NCBI GenBank assembly: GCA_905479075.1
Contig: CAJQLA010000006.1
Location: 62,001-126,000 of the forward strand
Length of the DNA: 64,000 bases
Direction of reading: 5' to 3'
Source: an uncultured Gammaproteobacteria bacterium
GTDB lineage: Bacteria > Pseudomonadota > Gammaproteobacteria > Nitrosococcales > Methylophagaceae
Of this stretch, positions 1 to 7,227 are shown piece by piece (the first letter of the stretch is position 1; each line of letters begins with the position of its first letter). Below the pieces are notes generated by a model. The model did not search any database. It was given only the letters and a program-made list of their open reading frames with translations, and was not told the DNA's origin. Both the position numbers and the translations under genes were made by a program.

Positions 1-289
1 CGGTGACGATGGTCACGGCCTGCCAGAACCCGAATAGCCAACCATAGACGATAGCTTTGCCCCCAGTTCCTGGTATCAACGACAGTACGGTATAAATTCC
101 GAAGCCCACAAGGAAGGAGCGCAATGGATCAAGGGCAATGACTGAGCGGATGTGGTCTTCCTGATATACAAGTTCCTTTAGTGATACGTATTGACTTATA
201 TACCATGCCAGAACGGTTAGAAGAACAACTGTTATCGCAAACACAAAAGACTTTTGTCTGCTTTTCCTTGTCGTCATTTGTGTGTTCAT
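1..289 (-). CDS. TVP38/TMEM64-like (VTT/SNARE-associated domain) membrane protein, C-terminus cut by window edge
   Basis: Reading leftward from the ATG at 289 gives 96 codons with no stop before the window edge. The product starts with a charged N-terminus, then a hydrophobic helix (about residues 14-30), then a segment containing SLIPGTGGKAIVYGWLFGFW. That G-rich motif followed by an aromatic helix is typical of the VTT (DedA/TVP38) membrane family. The start overlaps the stop of the upstream metallophosphoesterase by four bases (ATGA), so the two are translationally coupled. The substrate is unknown; family members are implicated in lipid scrambling and membrane homeostasis. Only the N-terminal part is visible. 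Confidence 0.7.
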   Translation of the reverse strand, partial: MNTQMTTRKSRQKSFVFAITVVLLTVLAWYISQYVSLKELVYQEDHIRSVIALDPLRSFLVGFGIYTVLSLIPGTGGKAIVYGWLFGFWQAVTIVT

Positions 290-1152
290 GATGGCGTCGT
301 TCCAGAAGATGAATCTTGGCTGTCAAAAGGTTGCCCTGAACGATTAAACATGTGTTTACTGATGGGGGCGAACTTGTGCGTCTCCTCAAAATACAGATAA
401 TGGCTTACGGTGAGGGTCTGTGCCCCAGCCTCAATTAGGTTGAAGGTGTTCTCGTCTCGTTCCCGTCCTTTACCTCGACTGGAAGTTGTTGTGCCGCATT
501 GGACTATGATGACGCCACGGTCCCGATGATGCCCGGGGAAAAAGTCCAATGAGTTCCCGATATAAGCTCGGTGTAAGTGTCCGCCTAGAATCATTTCGAC
601 TTTTTGCTCGACAAAGCAGTCGATCGCACGGCGTGCTTTAGGCATTGCAACATCGAAGACACGATCGTGTCCAGGTGCGAAGTGATGGTGGGCAACAACG
701 ATTCGAACCATGTCATCTGGCACAGTAGCAAAAGCCTCCGCGCAATGTTGAAGTTGATCGCGATCAATTCGGCCGTTAGAAATACTGCGCCTTGGAGCGG
801 TAGAATCAAGACCGACTAGCACGACATTGCCGACTTTGAGGATGGGGTTGAGATTGGGTGAGATGATTTCACAGTAGAGATCATGAGGCCTAAAGAAGCG
901 CTCAAAAACCCGCCATAACGCCACGTCATGGTTGCCGGGAATTACCAGCATTGGAATGTTTGGCATGCGGTCAAAGAACTGCCTGGCTTCCTCGAATTGG
1001 TGACGCTTGGCTCGCTGGGTCAGATCGCCGCTCACCACAATGGCGTCAAGGTCAAGCGACGGGATGGTTTGCAGCAAGACTTCAGCAACCTCAGACACGA
1101 ATGGAGGCCCGAAATGTAAGTCGGATATGTGGAGGATTTTGGTTGGCACCAC
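286..1152 (-). CDS. Calcineurin-like metallophosphoesterase
   Basis: 288-residue cytoplasmic protein with the full metallophosphoesterase signature in order: ISDLHFG near the N-terminus, SGDLTQRA, IPGNHDV, VAHHHF and GGHLHRA. These carry the Asp, His and Asn ligands of a di-metal centre. Families of this fold include cyclic-nucleotide phosphodiesterases and phospholipid-headgroup hydrolases; the substrate cannot be read from sequence. The start is GTG at 1152, preceded at good spacing by GAGGAGG on the minus strand. It overlaps the VTT-domain gene by four bases, so a membrane-linked role is plausible. The base composition is richer in GC than the DNA to its right. Confidence 0.85.
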   Translation of the reverse strand: MVPTKILHISDLHFGPPFVSEVAEVLLQTIPSLDLDAIVVSGDLTQRAKRHQFEEARQFFDRMPNIPMLVIPGNHDVALWRVFERFFRPHDLYCEIISPNLNPILKVGNVVLVGLDSTAPRRSISNGRIDRDQLQHCAEAFATVPDDMVRIVVAHHHFAPGHDRVFDVAMPKARRAIDCFVEQKVEMILGGHLHRAYIGNSLDFFPGHHRDRGVIIVQCGTTTSSRGKGRERDENTFNLIEAGAQTLTVSHYLYFEETHKFAPISKHMFNRSGQPFDSQDSSSGTTPS

Positions 1153-1655
1153 TATAGGAACCTCCTCATTGAAGCTACTCGTTCAACTAATGTCATAATA
1201 TCAGAAAACTCCTTTGATTCTATGTTCTAATTGAAGTTGTATACGAATTGCCCATATTTTACGTAACTTAAGAGGTGACTTTTACCCTATCAGCTTCCTT
1301 TTATTCAATGCTTCCAGTGGTTATTCTCAATAGTGATAAATAAAGCATGATATAGCCCTCCATTAGGGGTAGGCTATTAGTATGAGATATTGGAGTTGGT
1401 TACTATTCGATCCTAAGCTGACAGCCCTTTACTACATAACTCTTAAGTAATAGTTGTTTGATTTAAGGCAGACGGTACTTTATTCACTATTATCTGAATT
1501 GTACTGACTGTTAAAAGCATCATTAATAAATACTTTGCACAATCACCGTAGAAACTATCTATTGAGTGATCTGACTCAGACAGGAAGTTTGCTCATTAAA
1601 TTTTAAAGGCGTAGCATGAAATCTACCTGATACAGGTTTATTGGAGACATTAATA
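1153..1655. other. 503-base stretch without a convincing gene
   Basis: AT-rich and stop-dense on both strands. Two minor things are visible. The first is an imperfect hairpin around 1352-1379 (ATAGCC pairing with GGCTAT, inner CCT with AGG). The second, just after it, is a 22-codon frame from ATG 1382 to TAA 1450 beginning MRYWSWLLFDPKL, hydrophobic and without a well-placed ribosome binding site. The part next to 1656 presumably carries that gene's promoter, but no clear -35/-10 pair was found. Confidence 0.4.
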
Positions 1656-2048
1656 ATGGAACTAATAGTAGTATCAATACTCGTCATTGGTCTTGCGATA
1701 TGGTGGAGAATGGATAGAAAAGCGCCATCTAAAGCCATCTCTGAAAAGATTAAGCAACACCATCCTTATGCAGCAGTCCAACTCCTTCCTTGTGTTAATG
1801 CCTGTGATTCAGCCCACAGGGTTTCAAAAAACACTTATCTAACAACTGAATTTCAGCATCTGCCAATAGATGATTGCGATAGAATTGAAGATTGCGACTG
1901 TAAATTTAAACATTTAGATGATAGAAGGCTTCAAGAAGATAGACGTTCATTTAATTATTTTATGCAAGATATATTTCACGCTGAAGAGCATAGAAATATG
2001 AAAAAGATGGGAAGGCGTAGGACCGATGGTTTTTTACAGTATGAATAG
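1656..2048 (+). CDS. Small single-pass membrane protein of unknown function with Cys-rich CDCKxxHxDRR-type motif
   Basis: 130 residues when started at ATG 1656, chosen because GGAG (1643-1646) sits nine bases upstream; an in-frame TTG at 1641 would place the start inside that site. Residues 1-16 form one hydrophobic helix, followed by a basic stretch, so the rest probably faces the cytoplasm. The middle contains PCVNAC and then DDCDRIEDCDCKFKHLDDRR, a Cys/Asp-rich block followed by repeated DRR. I recall this kind of block from small uncharacterised gammaproteobacterial proteins and it could bind a metal, but no function is known to me. The gene stands alone. Confidence 0.6.
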   Translation: MELIVVSILVIGLAIWWRMDRKAPSKAISEKIKQHHPYAAVQLLPCVNACDSAHRVSKNTYLTTEFQHLPIDDCDRIEDCDCKFKHLDDRRLQEDRRSFNYFMQDIFHAEEHRNMKKMGRRRTDGFLQYE

Positions 2049-2263
2049 TTAAGTTTTTTATACAACTTGTGTGGATACGCTGACGGAGATGACTAGAAGG
2101 CCAAAGGCTCGAACCTTTTTTAATGCCTAAAAATACCGTTTTCCATATTTAATGGTAAATAGATCTCCGTTATCCGAAATGACTGCTTTTGGCACGTTAG
2201 TGACGAATTGTTCAAAGGTCGCTATTCGACCCATAGCGGACATGTCTAGTTAAAAATGCAAAG
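2049..2263. other. Intergenic, nothing recognised
   Basis: About 215 bases between the small membrane protein and the ferritin leader, with stops in all frames. A TGTGGATAC at 2070-2078 resembles a single DnaA box but is isolated. No tRNA, terminator with a good stem or gene is visible. Confidence 0.35.
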
Positions 2264-2293
2264 TGGACATTTGGAATAAATACTCGCTATACT
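2264..2293 (+). promoter_or_regulatory. Probable sigma70 promoter for the ferritin leader
   Basis: TGGACA at 2264-2269 (five of six to TTGACA) and TATACT at 2288-2293 (five of six to TATAAT) are separated by 18 bases. Transcription would start near 2300, giving a leader of about 160 bases ahead of the ferritin gene that contains a very short reading frame and a palindrome. Confidence 0.55.
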
Positions 2294-2335
2294 AAAATCA
2301 CACCGTATCTTATTGAAACAAGGAGGGTTTCTACG

Positions 2336-2392
2336 ATGTTTCCATTCAGCACTTATAATACGTTATCGGACAATGTGCCCCTTAAACTCTAG
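2336..2392 (+). CDS. Possible 18-codon leader peptide upstream of ferritin
   Basis: A frame of 18 codons (MFPFSTYNTLSDNVPLKL) from ATG 2336 to TAG 2392. It is preceded by a near-perfect ribosome binding site (AAGGAGGG, about 2320-2327) nine bases upstream and lies just downstream of the probable promoter at 2264-2293. It ends about 70 bases before ferritin. It could be a translated regulatory leader, or the stump of a decayed gene. The strong binding site is the only support; the peptide resembles nothing I recognise. Confidence 0.25.
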   Translation: MFPFSTYNTLSDNVPLKL

Positions 2393-2427
2393 CTAGCTGT
2401 AAAAAGTAATTAGAGTAACTATCTTTA

Positions 2428-2442
2428 CATGCACAGTGCATG
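2428..2442. promoter_or_regulatory. 15-bp palindrome (CATGCAC-A-GTGCATG) before ferritin
   Basis: Seven-base arms CATGCAC and GTGCATG around a single A, ending 19 bases before the ferritin start codon. The size and position suit an operator for a dimeric regulator, or a small RNA hairpin near the ribosome binding site. It does not resemble the AT-rich Fur box. Confidence 0.4.
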
Positions 2443-2461
2443 AATTATATGAGAGAAGAAT

Positions 2462-2968
2462 ATGATTAGTAAAAAAATGGCAGAAAAACTGAATGACCAA
2501 CTGAATAAAGAATTCTTTTCAGCATATCTTTACTTGTCCATTTCAGCTTCTTGTAGTAGCCAAGGATTTAATGGTGCATCTAACTGGTTTTTTATCCAAT
2601 ATCAGGAAGAGAACGCCCATGCTTTAAAACTATTTCGATATCTAGATGATCAAAATGTCGATTTAGATTTAAGAACTATCTCTGCCCCTGAGCTAGAGGG
2701 TTTAAGTTTTATCGGGGCTTTTGAAGCTTCACTCAATCATGAGCAGAAAATGACACGTCATCTCAATGAGTTAAGCGATTTTTCATTTCAAGAAAAGGAT
2801 CATGCAACTTACAACTTTTTACAATGGTATGTTACAGAGCAAGTTGAGGAGGAGGCTACGCTAAATCATATTATCGACCAAATCAGAATAGTAGGTAATG
2901 ATGGATATGGATTATTAACAATAGATAAAGAGCTGGGAACTCGAACATTTATCGATCCTACGCTTTAG
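2462..2968 (+). CDS. ftnA: Bacterial non-heme ferritin
   Basis: 168 residues, the usual length of bacterial FtnA, without a signal peptide, so a cytoplasmic iron store. The four-helix ferritin fold is visible: N-terminal LNDQLNKEFFSAYLYLS with the ferroxidase Glu, then QYQEENAHALKLFRY supplying the Glu and EExxH-type ligands. The later helix FLQWYVTEQVEEEA supplies further acidic ligands. No heme-binding Met as in bacterioferritin is evident. The AGAGAAGA before ATG 2462 serves as ribosome binding site. It is transcribed alone or with the VOC gene 88 bases downstream; its leader contains a promoter, a tiny frame and a palindrome. Confidence 0.9.
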   Translation: MISKKMAEKLNDQLNKEFFSAYLYLSISASCSSQGFNGASNWFFIQYQEENAHALKLFRYLDDQNVDLDLRTISAPELEGLSFIGAFEASLNHEQKMTRHLNELSDFSFQEKDHATYNFLQWYVTEQVEEEATLNHIIDQIRIVGNDGYGLLTIDKELGTRTFIDPTL

Positions 2969-2996
2969 TATAATGAATTCTGGTGCACATAACCCC

Positions 2997-3018
2997 AACA
3001 ATCTAATTATAGATTGTT
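2997..3018. promoter_or_regulatory. Inverted repeat AACAATCTA-atta-TAGATTGTT
   Basis: Perfect nine-base arms (2997-3005 and 3010-3018) with a four-base loop, between the ferritin stop and the VOC gene. There is no T-run, so it is a poor intrinsic terminator. It could be an operator or an mRNA hairpin 38 bases upstream of the VOC start. Confidence 0.4.
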
Positions 3019-3056
3019 ATGGTTAAAAGACTATATTTCGCACTAAGGAGCATGTA

Positions 3057-3452
3057 ATGCAAGAAATTACCAGAATTAATCATATTGGCTTAAGAGTTAA
3101 GGATCTAAATACATCGAGAGCCTTTTACGAAAAGCTAGGTTTTGTATTTATCGTTGGTCCAGTTGGCCCAGAGCCTGTTGCAATAATGGAACATCCTTCA
3201 GGCATCAATATAAATTTTATTCTCAATGCTGATTCTGAAAGTAAAGAAAATATACTGATGGATACACCCAAAAAATATACTGGCTTTACCCATATCGCAT
3301 TAGAAGTAAGTAATGCATTTTCAGCGTTACATACAGTTAAAGAACTCGGAATTAAAATTACGGAAGAAGTTGAGTTTGAAGGTGCTAATTTCTTTTTTAT
3401 ACGAGATCCTGATAATAATGTTATCGAGTTTCACCAGCCAGCTAGCAGTTAA
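3057..3452 (+). CDS. VOC-superfamily (glyoxalase/dioxygenase fold) protein
   Basis: 131 residues forming two beta-alpha-beta-beta-beta repeats. The first begins INHIGLRVKDLNTSRAFYEKLGF and the second FTHIALEVSNAFSALHTVKELG. The C-terminus IRDPDNNVIEFHQP is the classic metal-ligand-bearing end (Glu in IEFH). The His of NHIG and FTHI are the other expected ligands. Such proteins are lactoylglutathione-lyase-like enzymes, dioxygenases or resistance proteins; the substrate is not readable. GGAG at 3047-3050 precedes ATG 3057 at six bases. Confidence 0.8.
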   Translation: MQEITRINHIGLRVKDLNTSRAFYEKLGFVFIVGPVGPEPVAIMEHPSGININFILNADSESKENILMDTPKKYTGFTHIALEVSNAFSALHTVKELGIKITEEVEFEGANFFFIRDPDNNVIEFHQPASS

Positions 3453-3506
3453 CAAGCGCATCATGCTGGTACCGTACTGGAGAGAAGTGCCTAAGCTTTT
3501 TTGAAC

Positions 3507-3542
3507 AAAAAAGGCTGATGTCTCAATGCGACACCAGCCTTT
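3507..3542 (-). terminator. Rho-independent terminator (mainly minus strand)
   Basis: Stem AAAGGCTG-x-TGTC (3510-3522) pairs with GACA-x-CAGCCTTT (3530-3542) around a seven-base loop, with one A/C mismatch. On the minus strand the stem is followed by a run of T (from the A-run at 3507-3512), so it best terminates the convergent gene at 3606-4100. Confidence 0.65.
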
Positions 3543-3564
3543 ACGTTTGTTATCTAAGAAGTGG

Positions 3565-3592
3565 AAACCGTCATTACGCAGACGGTTTTTAT
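3565..3592 (+). terminator. Rho-independent terminator
   Basis: Stem AAACCGTC (3565-3572) and GACGGTTT (3581-3588) with an eight-base loop and a following T-rich tail. It is oriented to end transcription from the ferritin/VOC genes before the convergent membrane-protein gene. Confidence 0.65.
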
Positions 3593-3605
3593 TTAAGTTT
3601 TGTGT

Positions 3606-4100
3606 TTAGCCCGTGACCCCGGCAGGCTGTAGGTGTGGATGAGCACGAATAACACTATCCACGGCTGGTTCTTGTTGTTTATTAGTGTCAACCAACAGCA
3701 CATGCTTGCCTTCTTGTAGTATTTTTTGGAAAGGAGCGTAATTAACATTGGGTTTTTGTATGCCAATTGAGCCGCCTTCCCAAGTACAAAAGCCGAAAAT
3801 AATTATTGCTAAAAAGACAAAAGGTAGCCAACCAGCGGCACTTGTTGTCCAACCCATAAAGTAAGCGAGGGCTAAAACAAATAAGGCGCCTACGGCACCG
3901 ACTATGGCGCCAATTTCTCCTGAGTGAATTATGTCTTGTTTAAGCAGTGAATTGACGGGATGTAGATGGTGGTTTTCTACATCTGCAGTACTTTCACTTA
4001 GTACGTGGATTTGTGAGTCTTTGATGCCTACGGACTCAAGTTCTTTCTCAACTTGTTCTAATTCATCAAGATCGTCTGAAACATAATAATGTTTTGTCAT
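3606..4100 (-). CDS. Conserved membrane protein of unknown function
   Basis: 164 residues beginning MTKHYYVSDDLDELEQVEKEL. This N-terminal soluble part ends in HVLSESTADVENHHLH and is followed by two hydrophobic helices (about residues 63-82 and 88-107), a GG-containing turn and a soluble C-terminal tail. The layout (small alpha/beta domain, glycine-rich two-helix hairpin, tail) matches uncharacterised gammaproteobacterial proteins sometimes mislabelled as NAD/FAD enzymes. No catalytic motif is visible. It is monocistronic, with a terminator on its 3' side and TGGAGGAG-like ribosome binding sequence before ATG 4100. Confidence 0.65.
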   Translation of the reverse strand: MTKHYYVSDDLDELEQVEKELESVGIKDSQIHVLSESTADVENHHLHPVNSLLKQDIIHSGEIGAIVGAVGALFVLALAYFMGWTTSAAGWLPFVFLAIIIFGFCTWEGGSIGIQKPNVNYAPFQKILQEGKHVLLVDTNKQQEPAVDSVIRAHPHLQPAGVTG

Positions 4101-4433
4101 TACATCTACTCCTCCAGCTGTATAACAGCCTATTGCAAGATTAAAAGGAAAATGTACCTAGATAGACTATACCTTTAAATAAATTTCAGCAATAGGATAT
4201 TGATGACTCAGAAACACAAAAAATCAAAACAAGCCTTTGTTTATTAAGAAGAGAATCGAGAGTGCGGACTTTTATTATTTCTCTAGATCTAGAGAAATAA
4301 GTATTTCAGTAATAAAAAAGGCTGGATAAAATGGTATTGATTCAATAAGAAAAATTAATGTCCCATGTAGATCATATTTGCTGTATCCTCCTCGCTTCTT
4401 GTTTGCCAAGGTCTTTGGCGAATAAGTCAGTGC
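4101..4433. other. 333-base gap between membrane-protein gene and tRNA-Asp
   Basis: It contains the 26-bp perfect palindrome described separately (4275-4300) and presumably the promoters for the leftward gene and for the tRNA. Nothing else with coding character is visible; an antisense frame running out of the tRNA is a known artefact. Confidence 0.4.
4275..4300. repeat. 26-bp perfect palindrome with no spacer
   Basis: Arm TTATTTCTCTAGA (4275-4287) is followed directly by its exact reverse complement (4288-4300). Zero-loop palindromes of this length are not typical terminators and suit protein binding or cruciform formation. It lies 134 bases before tRNA-Asp and 175 bases before the leftward gene start. 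Confidence 0.6.
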
Positions 4434-4510
4434 GGAGCGGTAGTTCAGCTGGTTAGAATGCTGGCCTGTCACGCCGGAGGTCGCGGGTTCGAGTCCCGTC
4501 CGCTCCGCCA
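4434..4510 (+). tRNA. tRNA-Asp (anticodon GTC)
   Basis: 77 bases with encoded CCA. Acceptor GGAGCGG (4434-4440) pairs perfectly with CCGCTCC (4500-4506), G4507 is the discriminator and CCA is at 4508-4510. The anticodon stem CTGGC/GCCGG encloses loop CTGTCAC with anticodon GTC at 4468-4470. The TTCGAGTCC T-arm is canonical. Confidence 0.97.
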
Positions 4511-4677
4511 TTTCTTATTTTTCAATGTGGTTTTCTAGCCAGTATTCAAAATTAATTCTCATTGTAAGTCTTAATGCATAACAATCTTTAGACAAACACT
4601 TGTGATATGAACGATATCAAGGATGGTGTTGTCTATTATTGACTCTGTTTTTTTATAAAGTGTGTTAGATTCAACGC

Positions 4678-5070
4678 GTGAGAAAAATCTTTAGCCAGTT
4701 GTTAATTATCTTTATGTGTATGCCTTATTTGGCATGCGCGATGTCTGACTGTGGTCATGAAACTGCTGTTGTTCAATCCGAGGTTCAGCCTTGTGCTGAC
4801 CATGACCAAAGGGCTGATAATAAAGAGCAGGCATCAGCAGACGTTATGTTTTTGCTTGATTGTGCAGGTGTTGATGCACAGTTAATTGCTCACGATTCTA
4901 CAGTCTTAAAAGTAGACTTTAAAAACAATGATGCTGCGAGTGCAAATCATGAGTCTGAGCTGTTTAAAGCGCAGACTTTTGTTGAAACAACTGTCTGTCG
5001 TCCCGTTTGGGATGCCAGCACGCATTTCCCCCCTGATATTATCTTAACAACACAGCGTTTTCGCCTGTAA
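4678..5070 (+). CDS. Small secreted Cys/Asp/His-containing protein upstream of the copper oxidase
   Basis: 130 residues from GTG 4678; chosen because it gives a good signal peptide (RKIFSQLLIIFMCMPYLACA, cleavage near CA-MSD). The next in-frame ATG would destroy it. The mature part has several Cys (SDCGHE, QPCADHD, LLDCAG, TTVCRP) and ends PPDIILTTQRFRL. Small proteins with such an ILTTQR-like end next to copA are, as I recall, common in proteobacterial copper loci. Function unknown; a periplasmic copper-binding or folding partner is an inference. A possible -10 (TTAGAT, 4665-4670) is so close to the GTG that the mRNA may be leaderless. Confidence 0.6.
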   Translation: MRKIFSQLLIIFMCMPYLACAMSDCGHETAVVQSEVQPCADHDQRADNKEQASADVMFLLDCAGVDAQLIAHDSTVLKVDFKNNDAASANHESELFKAQTFVETTVCRPVWDASTHFPPDIILTTQRFRL

Positions 5071-5140
5071 ACCTTCCTTCTTGTATTGAAGCTATGCCTA
5101 GTGTTTGGCATGGCAGTTTTATTTTTTGGAAGGAAGAAAG

Positions 5141-7171
5141 ATGAATAAAATAATTAAATCATCAGTTTTTATCGTGGGAATGATGCTGTTAAGCCCTTCG
5201 ATAGTCTTGGCTAAAGTGGTCGAGTATCAGTTTAATGTCGATTATAAAACCGTTAATTTTACGGGGAAGTCGGTGCAAGGGCTTTCAGTAGGTGGGACAA
5301 TTCCTGCGCCGACAATTGAAGCGACTGTCGGTGATACGCTAAGGGTGACATTTCATAATAAACTGGATGTTGAGACATCTGTGCATTGGCACGGCATTTT
5401 ATTACCCCAAGATCAAGATGGTGTGCCTTATTTGACATCGTCACCCATTAAACCAGGGGGCTCGCATACATATGAGTATCCGGTGATCCATCATGGCACT
5501 TATTGGTATCACTCGCACACGGGGTTGCAGGAGCAGCGCGGTATTTATGGCGCTCTTGTTTTTCATCCGAAACAGGCTGAAAAGGTTGAGACTGATCACG
5601 ATGTGGTGGTGGTCTTGTCAGACTGGATAGATGAAAACCCGAATCAAGTGATGCATAATCTTAAAAAGTCAGATGATTATTATGCTTTAGAAAAGGATAG
5701 TGTTCAGTCTTGGTTTAAAGTGATAAGTCATGGCACAGAAGCGATTAATAATCGTTTGAAAGGGGCATGGATGCGTATGGGGCCAATGGATATCTCTGAT
5801 GTGGCTTATGATACTTTTTTAGCCAATGGTGAACGGCGATATGATCTCCCCAATATCAAAGCGGGCGAGACGGTTCGGTTGCGACTAGTTAATGCTGGAG
5901 CATCGAGTTATTTCAATGTGGCTTATGCTGGTGGGCCGATGACAGTTGTTGCGGCAGATGGGGTGGATGTGGTGCCTTTTGATACCGAGCAACAATACAT
6001 GGCGGTTGCTGAAACCTTTGATGTGATTGTGGCAGTGCCAAGTAATGGGGCTTATGAGTTTAGGGCAACATCTGAAGATGCTACGGGCTACAGTAGTGTT
6101 GTTTTGGGCGAAGGTAAGCTGGTGTCCGCCCCAACAATAGCTAAGCCAGCGTTGTTAATGATGGATCATGCCAAGCATGAGATGCCCGAGATGGATCATG
6201 CGGCAATGGGTCATAAAATGGATATAGATATGTCGTCGATACAGCCGACTGGCTATGACTCATTACGCTCACTGACACCGACAAACTTTAATAAGAACAA
6301 TCCAAAAAGAACGGTTAATTTAGCGCTAACAGGTGATATGGAGCGTTATGCATGGTCATTTGATAATAAGGTGCTCAGTGAAAGTGGTCAGATCCTAATT
6401 CGTCGAGGTGAAACCGTTCAGTTTGTTTTGGAAAATAAAACCATGATGGCGCACCCGATTCATCTTCATGGCCATTTTTTCCGCGTGTTAAATGGTCAGG
6501 GCGATTATTCACCTCTAAAACATACCGTGAGTGTGCCTGCCTTGCAGACGGTCACCATTGAGTTTTTGGCAAATGAAGAGAAAGACTGGTTTTTCCATTG
6601 CCATAATCTTTATCACATGAAAACGGGTATGGCACGGGTTGTCAGTTATGAACAAACTTCACTGCTTAATCAAGATATGTTATCCAAGATGTTTTCCGAG
6701 CAGGATTGGTTTTATTTTGCTGATGTGGCGGTGCAAAGCCATTTTCTAGCGGGTGAACTACGTGCTGAGAACACGCGTAATGCATTTAATGTTGAGTATG
6801 ACTGGAATTATGAAGGTGCATATGAGGTTGAAGCGACCTATGAGCGTAGCTTTAATCGCTTTTTTGAACTTTATGCGGGTGCACAGTTTGAGAAAGAAGA
6901 AGATGAGGTTGAAAACAAGGTCATTGCGGGCGCACATTATCTGCTGCCACTATTGATCGAGGCCGATCTGCGCATAGATAGTGAAGGTGATGCCCGCTTG
7001 GGGCTTGGTAGTGACATACAGTTAAGTGATCGTCTGTCATTTGAGTGGGATGCCAATACCGATCACGAATATCGCCTGGAACTAGATTACGAGGTGAATA
7101 AAATGGTTTCCTTCATTGGTAGCCACGATGATCAATATGGATGGGGCCTTGGTATTAAAGCGGCATTTTAA
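5141..7171 (+). CDS. copA: CopA-type multicopper oxidase with a C-terminal beta-barrel-like extension
   Basis: 676 residues from ATG 5141, preceded by GGAAGGAAG; a longer in-frame start at 5105 would bury the signal peptide (about residues 1-25, Sec type, no twin arginine). Three cupredoxin domains carry the copper ligands: HWHG (82-85), YHSH (123-126), HPIHLHGH (438-445) and HCHNLYH (486-492) with Cys487 as type-1 ligand. A Met/His-rich insert (MDHAKHEMPEMDHAAMGHKM) is typical of CopA and PcoA. Residues about 520-676 are not oxidase. They show alternating polar/hydrophobic strands ending in Phe, like a small outer-membrane barrel. Probable periplasmic cuprous oxidase for copper tolerance. 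Confidence 0.88.
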   Translation: MNKIIKSSVFIVGMMLLSPSIVLAKVVEYQFNVDYKTVNFTGKSVQGLSVGGTIPAPTIEATVGDTLRVTFHNKLDVETSVHWHGILLPQDQDGVPYLTSSPIKPGGSHTYEYPVIHHGTYWYHSHTGLQEQRGIYGALVFHPKQAEKVETDHDVVVVLSDWIDENPNQVMHNLKKSDDYYALEKDSVQSWFKVISHGTEAINNRLKGAWMRMGPMDISDVAYDTFLANGERRYDLPNIKAGETVRLRLVNAGASSYFNVAYAGGPMTVVAADGVDVVPFDTEQQYMAVAETFDVIVAVPSNGAYEFRATSEDATGYSSVVLGEGKLVSAPTIAKPALLMMDHAKHEMPEMDHAAMGHKMDIDMSSIQPTGYDSLRSLTPTNFNKNNPKRTVNLALTGDMERYAWSFDNKVLSESGQILIRRGETVQFVLENKTMMAHPIHLHGHFFRVLNGQGDYSPLKHTVSVPALQTVTIEFLANEEKDWFFHCHNLYHMKTGMARVVSYEQTSLLNQDMLSKMFSEQDWFYFADVAVQSHFLAGELRAENTRNAFNVEYDWNYEGAYEVEATYERSFNRFFELYAGAQFEKEEDEVENKVIAGAHYLLPLLIEADLRIDSEGDARLGLGSDIQLSDRLSFEWDANTDHEYRLELDYEVNKMVSFIGSHDDQYGWGLGIKAAF

Positions 7172-7227
7172 GTTGAAAAATTAAATCAAGGTTTATGGAG
7201 GACAAAGAAGCGCCAAGAAACTTTGTT

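Noticed and set aside
129-389. 86-codon minus-strand frame at the left edge
   Set aside because: It is out of frame with the metallophosphoesterase and the VTT protein, which have recognisable motifs and a four-base overlap.
2070-2078. Single DnaA-box-like TGTGGATAC
   Set aside because: One isolated near-match without others nearby has no predictive value.
4275-4511. Antisense frame of 78 codons beginning MAERTGLEPATSGVT
   Set aside because: It reads backwards through tRNA-Asp; this translated-tRNA artefact is common in databases and has no support of its own.
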